Assembly (NCBI GenBank): GCA_002315875.1
Contig: DCIL01000041.1
Coordinates: forward strand, 256-7,104
DNA length: 6,849 nt
Direction of reading: 5' to 3'
Origin: Verrucomicrobia bacterium UBA1727
GTDB taxonomy: Bacteria; Verrucomicrobiota; Kiritimatiellia; RFP12; UBA1067
Shown here: positions 1-5,750 of the stretch, one piece after another
How the letters are laid out: each line of letters begins with the position of its first letter
How positions within the stretch are numbered: the stretch's first letter is position 1
Made by a program: the position numbers and the translations under genes
Notes under the pieces: model-generated
Told to the model about the DNA's origin: nothing
The model's database searches: none
The model's input: only the letters and a program-made list of their open reading frames with translations

Positions 1-116
1 ACGTCAAGGCCGGCATCCAGCTCGATCCGACCTTCGTCAAGGTCTGCGCGTGGTACGATAACGAGTGGGGTTACTCGAACAAGGTTGTCGAGATGGCCCG
101 CGTCATCGCCAAGTGA
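1..116 (+). CDS. gap: Glyceraldehyde-3-phosphate dehydrogenase, C-terminal end (partial)
   Basis: This is the last 37 codons of a gene that begins outside the window; reading starts at base 3 and ends at TGA 114-116. The visible residues include FVKVCAWYDNEWGYSNKVVE, the highly conserved C-terminal block of phosphorylating GAPDH. In that family this block forms the last catalytic-domain strand and the helix packing against the NAD domain, with the WYDNE(W/T)GYS signature. The enzyme converts glyceraldehyde-3-phosphate, phosphate and NAD+ to 1,3-bisphosphoglycerate in cytosolic glycolysis. The identity is clear from this block alone. Which paralogue it is, and its cofactor preference, cannot be judged because the N-terminal Rossmann fold is missing. 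A hairpin follows 27 nt after the stop and probably ends the transcript. Confidence 0.96.
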   Translation, partial: VKAGIQLDPTFVKVCAWYDNEWGYSNKVVEMARVIAK

Positions 117-143
117 GAGCGCTAAGCTTAAATTAGCGTCCTT

Positions 144-180
144 CGGCGGCTGGGAGCGATCCCGGCCGCCGTGATTGTTT
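144..180 (+). terminator. Probable transcription terminator after gap
   Basis: An 11-bp stem with one G-U pair (144-154 with 161-171, cggcggctggg / cccggccgccg) encloses a 6-nt loop (agcgat). It is followed by tgattgttt, which is only moderately T-rich. A smaller 5-bp hairpin lies just upstream (120-124 with 134-138). The position between the gap stop codon and the next start fits an intrinsic terminator. The imperfect T-tract makes it weaker than a textbook example. Confidence 0.6.
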
Positions 181-196
181 AACACCACTTCATCCG

Positions 197-1222
197 ATGT
201 ACACTGACATTCCGTTCTGGCTTTCGATCGTTTTCATGCTCGGCGGCTTCGCGCTGCTGACGTGGTCCAGCGACTTCTTTGTGGACGGAGCCGCGGCGAT
301 TGCGAGATTGCTCGGCATCTCTCCCTTCGTCATCGGCATGGTGATCATCGGCTTCGGAACGAGCGCTCCGGAGCTTTGTGTTTCTGTGATGTCCGGTCTT
401 GCCGGGCATTCCAACATCTCGCTCGGCAATGCCTACGGAAGCTGCATCTTCAATGTCGCGGTGATCCTGGGCGTCTCGGTCATGATCTTTCCGTTAGTCG
501 TAAGACCTGCGATCGTCTACGTGGCGGGGCCGGGGCTCGCGGCGATTTCCGTATTTTCGTATTGGGTGCTGTCGGACGGCATCTGCTCCCGCGCCGAAGC
601 GACCGCCCTGTTGATTGCCTTCGCGATCATCCTTCCCGCCTATTGCTGGTTCGATCAGAAGACCAAGGCGCGGAAAAATTCGCAGGAAGCAGAAGCCGCT
701 CCCGAGAAAACCGATCGTCCCTCGGCCCCGATGGCGGTCGTGAAACTGGTGGTCGGTCTCAGCGTGCTGATCGGTTCTTCGCATCTGCTCGTGTGGGGTG
801 CGGTTGATTTCGCGAAGTTCGTCGGGGTGAGCGATCTCGTGATCGGGCTTACAATCATCGCGGCGGGAACGTCGCTTCCTGAACTTGCGAGCGCGGTCGT
901 GTCCGCCCGCCGCGGCGAACACGAGTTCGTGCTCGGCAACATCATCGGGTCCAATCTCTTCAATACCCTCGCGGTGGTCGGGCTTGCGACTTTCATCTCG
1001 CCGCTCGTCCCCGAGAACGGCCACCCCGCCTTCTCCCCTTACATCCTCACCCGTGACCTGCCGCTGATGACGCTGCTGTCGATTTCGCTCACACTCTTCG
1101 GCGTCAATTGGCGGCATCCCAAATGGCCGGGGGCGATCGTGCGCCGTGAGGCCTTCGTGTGGCTTCTTGTATATGTCGTCTATACGATCGTGATGTTCCT
1201 TCAGGAGACGGGGAGAATTTGA
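197..1222 (+). CDS. Calcium/sodium antiporter-type cation exchanger (CaCA superfamily, YrbG-like)
   Basis: This is a 341-aa inner-membrane protein with two homologous halves, the hallmark of the Ca2+/cation antiporter superfamily. The first alpha repeat carries GTSAPEL at residues 54-60 and GN..GS..FN at 77-86. The second carries GTSLPEL at 224-230 and GN..GSN.FN at 247-256. E59 and E229 correspond to the acidic ion-coordinating residues of the family. Each half has about five hydrophobic segments. Between them lies a hydrophilic, charge-rich linker at about residues 153-178, probably cytoplasmic and shorter than the regulatory loops of eukaryotic NCX. The length fits bacterial YrbG-type exchangers (about 320-360 aa). 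By family, the protein moves Ca2+ or another cation against Na+ or H+; the sequence does not settle the true ions. No Shine-Dalgarno is obvious before ATG 197, but this start gives a natural first membrane segment. The stop overlaps the next gene's start. Confidence 0.9.
   Translation: MYTDIPFWLSIVFMLGGFALLTWSSDFFVDGAAAIARLLGISPFVIGMVIIGFGTSAPELCVSVMSGLAGHSNISLGNAYGSCIFNVAVILGVSVMIFPLVVRPAIVYVAGPGLAAISVFSYWVLSDGICSRAEATALLIAFAIILPAYCWFDQKTKARKNSQEAEAAPEKTDRPSAPMAVVKLVVGLSVLIGSSHLLVWGAVDFAKFVGVSDLVIGLTIIAAGTSLPELASAVVSARRGEHEFVLGNIIGSNLFNTLAVVGLATFISPLVPENGHPAFSPYILTRDLPLMTLLSISLTLFGVNWRHPKWPGAIVRREAFVWLLVYVVYTIVMFLQETGRI
1203..1221 (+). promoter_or_regulatory. Ribosome binding site and TTG start of the 227-aa gene, inside the exchanger's 3' end
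   Basis: AGGAG at 1203-1207 and a second purine block GGGGAGA at 1210-1216 lie just before TTG 1219-1221. The exchanger's stop TGA (1220-1222) overlaps this TTG in the four bases TTGA. The arrangement favours translational coupling and decides the start. The earlier in-frame ATG at 1159 would add 20 polar residues in front of the hydrophobic anchor and lie deep in the exchanger gene. Confidence 0.65.
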
Positions 1223-1902
1223 AGGTTCGCTATCTGATTGCGGCGGTGCTGTTGGGACTGACGCTGGGCGGCCAGTTCTGCCTCAGAAGCTTTCGTTCTG
1301 CCGCGGTGCCGGCGCTTACGGAAGGTGCGTATGCCGCGCTCGGGGGCTTGAGGTCGATCGCCGCCGAGGTGATCTGGTTCCGGGCGGACCGTCTGCAGGA
1401 GGAAGGGCGCTATGTCGAGCTCGCTCAGCTTGCCGAGATGCTTTCGCTCATGGAGCCGCACACTCCCGAGATCTGGAGCTACGCGGCCTGGAATCTCGCT
1501 TACAACATTTCGGTGATGATGCCGACTCCAGAGGACCGCTGGCGCTGGGTCGATTCCGGCATTCGTCTCCTTCGTGACCGCGGACTCAAACTCAATCCGC
1601 GCTCTTCCGAAATCTGCCGCGAACTTGCCTGGATGTTCGAACTGAAACTCGGCACCAACCTCGATTCCGCCGCGACTTTCTACCGCGAGCGCTGGCGCGA
1701 GATCGTGCTGGACGTGAAACGCCGCGGTGCGTGGGAAGAACTCGGGATGGATCCTTCGATGATGGCGAAGATCGAGCAGGCGACGGGTTTCGATGATTGG
1801 ACGGATCCGCAGCTTTCCGCTATCTACTGGGGTGGACGCGGCGGCTGCGCCGACATCGTCAACCAGGCGTCCGTCATCTATCGTCGCAATCACTCGAAGT
1901 AA
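1219..1902 (+). CDS. Membrane-anchored repeat-like protein of unknown function
   Basis: The protein has 227 residues from the TTG start. Residues 2-5 are basic (KVR) and about 5-20 are hydrophobic (YLIAAVLLGLTLGGQF), giving an N-terminal membrane anchor or uncleaved signal. The rest is soluble, mostly helical and rich in Trp, Arg and Glu. It contains segments of the type AEVIWFRADRLQEEGRY, EIWSYAAWNLAYNIS and DRWRWVDSGIRLLRDRGL, whose spacing suggests TPR-like helical pairs, though no canonical TPR consensus is exact. I recall similar WNxAYNIS and RELAW segments in longer hypothetical proteins of PVC bacteria; this is memory, not a search. Compared with those it seems to end early, soon after an IYWGGRGG segment. 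It is translationally coupled to the exchanger and may act with it or in the envelope. Its 3' end overlaps convergent tilS by 29 bp. No enzyme motif was seen. Confidence 0.8.
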   Translation: MKVRYLIAAVLLGLTLGGQFCLRSFRSAAVPALTEGAYAALGGLRSIAAEVIWFRADRLQEEGRYVELAQLAEMLSLMEPHTPEIWSYAAWNLAYNISVMMPTPEDRWRWVDSGIRLLRDRGLKLNPRSSEICRELAWMFELKLGTNLDSAATFYRERWREIVLDVKRRGAWEELGMDPSMMAKIEQATGFDDWTDPQLSAIYWGGRGGCADIVNQASVIYRRNHSK

Positions 1903-2554
1903 GGCCTTCGAGGAAGGTGCTCAGTCGCCTCAAGTGAGGCACGAGATTGGCGTCGAGATTCTCGGTCAGAAACGGTATCACCACATGTCGCACGCGGTTG
2001 CGCTCGATCGAGGTGTCGTCGTTGGACATGTCCTCGCACCAGGTCTCTCCGTATTTACGAAGGTAGTCCTTGAGCTCGGCATCGCGGCAATCGAGGAGGG
2101 GACGCACGAAGCGGATTTTCCCGACGGTGCTTTTCTCGCGAATGTTCGCAAGTGACACGCGCTTCAGGCGCATGAGAAAGGTCTCGGCGACGTCATCTGC
2201 ATGGTGTCCCGTAGCGATGGCATCGAGTCCGTAACGCTTCATCGCCTTCTCGAAGAACGCAAGCCGCACCCGCCGCGCCGCCATCTCCAGCGATTCGCCT
2301 TTCTCCTGAACGACCTCGGCATGCGTGCCTGCGAACTTCACGCCGAGGCGTTTGGCAAGGTCGCGTACGAATCGGTACTCCGCCTTGGATTCGCGCCTCA
2401 GTCCGTGATCGACATGCAGAATCACGAACCGTTCCGCGGCGTTCTTCTTCTTGCCGCCCTTGGTGAGCAGAAAGGCAAGCGCCACGGAATCGGACCCGCC
2501 GCTGACGGCGATTCCGATCTTCCCCGACGGAAGTATTCTGCGATTGATCTTCAC
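1874..2554 (-). CDS. tilS: tRNA(Ile)-lysidine synthase, short form
   Basis: The 226-aa protein starts at GTG 2552-2554. It is an N-type PP-loop ATPase that attaches lysine to C34 of the CAU-anticodon tRNA-Ile, letting it read AUA as isoleucine. The ATP-binding PP-loop SGGSDS is at residues 18-23, HVDHGLR at 47-53 and GHHADDVAET at 116-125. RPLL is at 151-154, WCEDMSN at 172-178 and RNRVRHVVIP at 185-194. These motifs together separate TilS from TtcA and GMP synthetase. The E. coli-type enzyme has about 430 residues; this one ends soon after the catalytic domain, so the C-terminal tRNA-binding domains are absent, as in minimal TilS forms. The usual RG(S/T)G loop after the DDxAET motif reads KRVSLANIRE here, a divergence. 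The gene converges on the 227-aa gene and diverges from yggS. Confidence 0.92.
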   Translation of the reverse strand: MKINRRILPSGKIGIAVSGGSDSVALAFLLTKGGKKKNAAERFVILHVDHGLRRESKAEYRFVRDLAKRLGVKFAGTHAEVVQEKGESLEMAARRVRLAFFEKAMKRYGLDAIATGHHADDVAETFLMRLKRVSLANIREKSTVGKIRFVRPLLDCRDAELKDYLRKYGETWCEDMSNDDTSIERNRVRHVVIPFLTENLDANLVPHLRRLSTFLEGLTSSDCDDR

Positions 2555-2561
2555 GCCGCGT

Positions 2562-2570
2562 ATTATACCA
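2562..2570 (-). promoter_or_regulatory. Extended -10 promoter of tilS, leaderless geometry
   Basis: On the minus strand the sequence reads TGG-TATAAT-ACGCGGC-GTG. The hexamer TATAAT (2567 down to 2562) is a perfect sigma70-type -10 box, and TG one base upstream makes it an extended -10. No convincing -35 is seen at 16-19 bp. Only 7 nt separate the box from the GTG start, so the expected transcription start falls at or one base before the start codon. No Shine-Dalgarno fits in between. Confidence 0.72.
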
Positions 2571-2587
2571 AATCGGACTAATTCCGG

Positions 2588-2617
2588 TTGTTTGGGTGGA
2601 GGAGAGTGTAGTATAAT
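2588..2617 (+). promoter_or_regulatory. Promoter of yggS (TTGTTT - 18 bp - TATAAT), leaderless geometry
   Basis: The -10 is a perfect TATAAT at 2612-2617. A plausible -35, TTGTTT at 2588-2593, lies 18 bp upstream. From the box to ATG 2626 there are only 8 nt, so the mRNA should begin within about 2 nt of the start codon. The purine stretch GGAGGAGAG at 2598-2606 resembles a Shine-Dalgarno. However, it is about 20 nt from the ATG and lies upstream of the -10, so it would not be in the transcript. Confidence 0.72.
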
Positions 2618-2625
2618 ACCGAACG

Positions 2626-3411
2626 ATGAAACCGCTGGAGGAGATTATTGATGAGGTGCGCGGCAAGATTGAGGCCGCGTGCGCTAAGGTGGGACGCAAT
2701 GCGTCCGAAGTCGAAATCATCGCCGTCACGAAGACGCACGGTGAGGATGTCGTGCGCGAGGCGCGCGATGCCGGACTTTCCATCGTGGGCGAAAACAAGG
2801 TTCAGGAGGCGCTCTGGAAGAAATCCGCCGCGGTCGGCGGCATGGAATGGCATCTGATCGGACACCTCCAGTCCAACAAGGTGCGCGCAGCGCTCGAGAC
2901 CTTCGATTTCATCCACTCCGTCGATTCGCTCAAACTGGCGGACCGCATCAATTTCGTGGCGGACGAAATCGGGGCGCGTCCGCGCATCCTGCTCGAGGTC
3001 AATGTCGCCGGCGAGAAGTCGAAAACCGGTATGAAGATCGAAGAGGTCGAACCGACCTTGCGCCACATCATGGAGAATTGTCCGCGCCTTACGGTCGAGG
3101 GACTGATGACCATGGCGCCGTTCTCCGAGAACAGCGAAGACGCGCGGCCGTATTTTCGCGCCCTCAGGGAATTGCGCGATCATCTTGAGTCCGCGCTGAA
3201 CATTCGCCTGCCGCGGCTTTCGATGGGAATGAGCGGCGATTACGTCGTCGCGGTCGAGGAAGGCGCCACCTGGGTGCGCCTCGGCACGGTCCTCTTCGGG
3301 GAGCGTCCGCGCCTGAAGAGCGTTCGCGCCTCTGCGGACGACGACTCCGCCGCTTTCGGAGGCCTCGATTCGTATTCGGGGGCAGGCCCGACGGTAAAGA
3401 TACTCGATTGA
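2626..3411 (+). CDS. yggS: YggS/PLPBP-family pyridoxal phosphate homeostasis protein
   Basis: This is a 261-aa, cytosolic, fold-type III (alanine racemase-like TIM barrel) PLP-binding protein. The family has no established enzyme activity; it buffers PLP and affects amino-acid and vitamin B6 balance. K36 in AVTKTH matches the PLP-binding lysine of the family. Other signatures are GENKVQEALWKK, WHLIGHLQSNK, IHSVDS, LLEVNVAGEKSKTG, GLMTMAP and LSMGMSGDY. The block VRLGTVLFGERP contributes to phosphate binding. Usual members have about 225-235 residues; here a 32-residue tail follows R229. It is rich in Asp, Ser, Gly and Ala and looks disordered. ATG 2626 gives the standard N-terminal helix and sits directly after the promoter. 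The gene diverges from tilS and is probably the first gene of an operon with rimO, 1 nt downstream. Confidence 0.95.
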   Translation: MKPLEEIIDEVRGKIEAACAKVGRNASEVEIIAVTKTHGEDVVREARDAGLSIVGENKVQEALWKKSAAVGGMEWHLIGHLQSNKVRAALETFDFIHSVDSLKLADRINFVADEIGARPRILLEVNVAGEKSKTGMKIEEVEPTLRHIMENCPRLTVEGLMTMAPFSENSEDARPYFRALRELRDHLESALNIRLPRLSMGMSGDYVVAVEEGATWVRLGTVLFGERPRLKSVRASADDDSAAFGGLDSYSGAGPTVKILD

Positions 3412-3412
3412 A

Positions 3413-4666
3413 ATGAAGAAGAACTGCACAGAAAAGGGCACGCTCGCGCTTGTCTCCCTCGGCTGCGCCAAGAACGCCGTCGATTTCCAGAACCGCATCG
3501 GAGCGTATCTCAAGAAGGGTTGGAAGATCTCCGAAGATCCCGACCACGCCGACGTCTGCCTCGTGAACACCTGCTCGTTCATCGCCCCCGCGCGTGAGGA
3601 GGCGGAGGCGGAAATCCGCCGCGCTCTCGAACTTAAGCGCTGCGGCAATTACGGCAAGGTGATCGTGTCCGGCTGCTATCCTGAGCGCTATCCCGAACGC
3701 CGCGACGCTTTTCCCGGGGTGGACGACTGGCTGGGCGTTCCCAAGGGATGGCAAGAGCCGCCGCTGCCTGCCTTCCGCCTTTCCGGATTCGCCCACGCCT
3801 ATCTCAAGATTGCCGAGGGCTGCAACCACCGCTGCACCTACTGCGCGATTCCGCTCATCCGCGGACGCTACACCTCGCGTCCGATGGCGTCCATTCTCAG
3901 GGAGGCGCGCGCGCTCGTCGAGACCGGTTGCCGCGAGCTCAATGTGATCGCTCAAGATCCGATGCGCTGGAAGGACGGCAAGCACAATCTCGTTTCCCTT
4001 CTTCGTGAGATCGACCGCATCAAAGGCGATTTCTGGGTGCGCGTCCTTTACAGCTATCCGAACGAACTCACTGAAGATTTCATCGTCTGGATGATGACCT
4101 CTCCGCACGCGGTGAAGTACGTCGACATTCCGATTCAGCATACCGTTCCCGCGGTACTCGAGAAAATGAACCGTGCCCGCGCGGTCGAGGCGAGCCGGAG
4201 CGCGGCGGAAGTGCTGCGCGAGATCGTGCCGGACATCACGGTGCGCACTACCATCATGACCGGCTTCCCGGGCGAGACCGAAGCGCGTTTCAAGGAAATG
4301 CTCGCCGATCTCAAGCGGATGCAATTCGATCATCTCGGAGCGTTCGCGTACTCTCCCGAAGAGGGCACTAAGGCCGCCTCCTTCCGCGGCAAGGTGAAGC
4401 GCGAGGTCGCGGAAGCGCGCGAGCGGCTGGTGATGAAGCAGCAGGAAGAGATCTGGAAACTCAAGTCCGCTCGCATGCTCGGCAAGGCCTTCCGTGCACT
4501 CGTGGTCGCGCGCGGAGTCGCCCGCATGGAAAGCCAGGCGCCGGATGTGGATGGCGTCGTGTTCCTTACCGGTCGTAACGGCTCTTTCGCGCAGGTGGGC
4601 GACTTTGTTAAGGTTCAGCTGATGGAGGTCGAGGGCTTCGACTTCATCGGTAAGGTGGTGCGCTGA
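3413..4666 (+). CDS. rimO: Ribosomal protein S12 methylthiotransferase RimO
   Basis: A 417-aa radical-SAM methylthiotransferase of the MiaB/RimO family; RimO adds a methylthio group to a conserved aspartate of ribosomal protein S12. The N-terminal UPF0004 domain binds one [4Fe-4S] cluster through C18 (SLGCAKN), C54 (VNTCSF) and C88 (SGCYPERY). The radical-SAM motif C137-x3-C141-x2-C144 (EGCNHRCTYCAIP) binds the second. YVDIPIQH, MTGFPGETE and AYSPEEGT follow, and a TRAM domain covers about 354-417. LKIAEGC, IAQD, DIPIQH and the APDVDG TRAM segment favour RimO over MiaB. Oddities: SLGCAKN instead of the usual SLGCPKN, IAQDPMRW instead of IAQDTTxYG, and a linker between C88 and C137 about 19 residues shorter than in E. 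coli RimO as I recall it. The start lies 1 nt after the yggS stop. Only a weak Shine-Dalgarno (GGTAAAG) precedes it, so coupling is likely. Confidence 0.94.
   Translation: MKKNCTEKGTLALVSLGCAKNAVDFQNRIGAYLKKGWKISEDPDHADVCLVNTCSFIAPAREEAEAEIRRALELKRCGNYGKVIVSGCYPERYPERRDAFPGVDDWLGVPKGWQEPPLPAFRLSGFAHAYLKIAEGCNHRCTYCAIPLIRGRYTSRPMASILREARALVETGCRELNVIAQDPMRWKDGKHNLVSLLREIDRIKGDFWVRVLYSYPNELTEDFIVWMMTSPHAVKYVDIPIQHTVPAVLEKMNRARAVEASRSAAEVLREIVPDITVRTTIMTGFPGETEARFKEMLADLKRMQFDHLGAFAYSPEEGTKAASFRGKVKREVAEARERLVMKQQEEIWKLKSARMLGKAFRALVVARGVARMESQAPDVDGVVFLTGRNGSFAQVGDFVKVQLMEVEGFDFIGKVVR
4652..4658 (+). promoter_or_regulatory. Shine-Dalgarno for the GH16 gene within the rimO 3' end
   Basis: AAGGTGG at 4652-4658, continuing as TG, is close to the ideal AAGGAGGTG. 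It ends 9 nt before ATG 4668. It lies in the last codons of rimO, whose stop is one base before the ATG. This supports ATG 4668 as the true start and links GH16 translation to rimO. Confidence 0.55.
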
Positions 4667-4667
4667 T

Positions 4668-5750
4668 ATGTATTCACTATTGCTGGCTGCGTCCGTCTTC
4701 ACCGCAACGCCGATCGCCCCCGGTGAGGTGATCGAAGAGACGGTCGTCAACGAAATCGAGCACGCGCTTTCGCGTGCACCGGAGGTCGAGGTGTCCGCCG
4801 GAGTTCGCGGCGCATCGCACTGGAAATCGTCAAATCCCACGGAACTCGCGCTGAAGCTCGTTAGGTCCCAGCGTTCGGACGGACGCTGGTTCGAGGGTAC
4901 GAACGATGTCACCGCCGCTGCGGTGCGCGCGCTCAAGCGGCTTGTGGGTATTCCCGATCCCGTGCCGCATCACTGGAAATTCAACGAGGCGCTCAGTGAC
5001 GAGTTCGACGGCACTCAGCTCGATGCGCAAAAGTGGTACGACTTCAATCCGACTTTCTACGGACGCCGCACCGCGGGATTCCTCTTCTCGCGCGATTGCG
5101 TAGCGGTGTCGAACGGATGCCTACGACTCACGGCGCGGCAGTTGAAGGAGTCAGAAAAGACGCCCGAGAATCTTGCGCGCGGCTTTGACAAGTACGCGAC
5201 TTCCATCATCAAGAGCAAAGCGGGCGGATGCTACGGATACTACGAATGCCGCGCCAAGGCGGCGCGCGGATGCGTCTCGAGCGCCTTCTGGATGTACGAT
5301 CCGCATGCGGAGAATCTGAAGGTGAAGTATGCGCCCGGTGAGATCTCGGAAGAAATCGACATCTTCGAAATCTGCTCGAAGAAGGATCATCGCGGCAAGT
5401 ATGATTGCGGGCGAATGCTCTTCAATACGGTGCACGCGGTGCTGACGCCTTATCTTGAGGCAACGGTCAGCATCGGACAGGTGCGGATGGCGGACAAGAG
5501 CGGCAAGACGAAGCTGCCGTTCGCACCGGACGAGGAATTCCACGTCTATTCGCTGTTGTGGACCAAAGACGCGATGGTCTTCTATCTCGACGGCGTCGAA
5601 ACCTTCCGCCGCGCCAATGATCGGTTTCATCGTCCCTTGAAGGTGTCGTTCGATACCGAGATCATGGCGAGCTGGTTCGGCGTACCCGATCCGAAGGATC
5701 TGCCGTCCGTATTCGAGGTCGATTACTTCCGTGTTTGGGGAGGGAAGTAG
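4668..5750 (+). CDS. GH16-family glycoside hydrolase, probably exported, with N-terminal cyclase-repeat-like segment
   Basis: A 360-aa protein. About 107-360 is a GH16 beta-jelly-roll: DEFDGTQLDAQKW near the domain start, then the GYYECRAKAA strand, SAFWMYDP, the catalytic block E229-I-D231-I-F-E234, the FHVYSLLWTKDAMVFYLDG strands and the C-terminal VFEVDYFRVW. By family, E229 is the nucleophile, D231 the helper and E234 the acid/base. The ExDxxE (beta-bulge) form occurs in laminarinases, lichenases, agarases and carrageenases. The layout recalls agarase/porphyranase-like members, but the substrate cannot be fixed. Residues 1-17 are hydrophobic with no basic n-region, so the signal peptide is weak, though cleavage after A17 is possible. 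Residues 56-94 (core LVRSQRSDGRW then TAAAVRALKRL) resemble one prenyltransferase/squalene-cyclase-type helical repeat, unexpected in GH16. The gene starts 1 nt after rimO, so it is likely co-transcribed with it. Confidence 0.88.
   Translation: MYSLLLAASVFTATPIAPGEVIEETVVNEIEHALSRAPEVEVSAGVRGASHWKSSNPTELALKLVRSQRSDGRWFEGTNDVTAAAVRALKRLVGIPDPVPHHWKFNEALSDEFDGTQLDAQKWYDFNPTFYGRRTAGFLFSRDCVAVSNGCLRLTARQLKESEKTPENLARGFDKYATSIIKSKAGGCYGYYECRAKAARGCVSSAFWMYDPHAENLKVKYAPGEISEEIDIFEICSKKDHRGKYDCGRMLFNTVHAVLTPYLEATVSIGQVRMADKSGKTKLPFAPDEEFHVYSLLWTKDAMVFYLDGVETFRRANDRFHRPLKVSFDTEIMASWFGVPDPKDLPSVFEVDYFRVWGGK

Larger units (their letters stand above)
2560..2619. repeat. Inverted repeat carrying the two divergent -10 boxes
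   Basis: GTATTATAC at 2560-2568 is the exact reverse complement of GTATAATAC at 2611-2619. Each 9-bp arm contains the -10 box of one of the two divergent genes. Each arm is also nearly palindromic in itself (GTAT-A-ATAC). The 42-bp spacer between the arms holds the upstream promoter elements of both genes. Confidence 0.75.

Noticed and set aside
178..196. Possible -10 box TTTAAC before the cation exchanger gene
   Set aside because: It matches the consensus at only four of six positions, has no -35, and its upstream side runs into the terminator hairpin. It is not comparable with the perfect boxes elsewhere, so no promoter is called.
494..1117. Minus-strand open frame opposite the cation exchanger
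   Set aside because: Arg/Asp/His-rich translation with no domain, antisense to a gene with both alpha repeats intact.
2598..2606. GGAGGAGAG as Shine-Dalgarno for yggS
   Set aside because: It is about 20 nt from the ATG and upstream of the -10 box. No in-frame alternative start exists at a proper distance; ATG 2651 is out of frame.
2578..3648. Open frame of 356 codons on the minus strand opposite yggS
   Set aside because: It is antisense to yggS and the start of rimO with a biased composition, so it is a codon-bias shadow. The tilS promoter lies on the same strand but feeds tilS, whose start is only 7 nt beyond it.
3164..4936. Open frame of 590 codons on the minus strand opposite rimO
   Set aside because: It lies antisense to a clear RimO with intact motifs, has an Arg/Ala/His-rich composition and no recognisable domain. 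It is a by-product of G+C-rich third positions.
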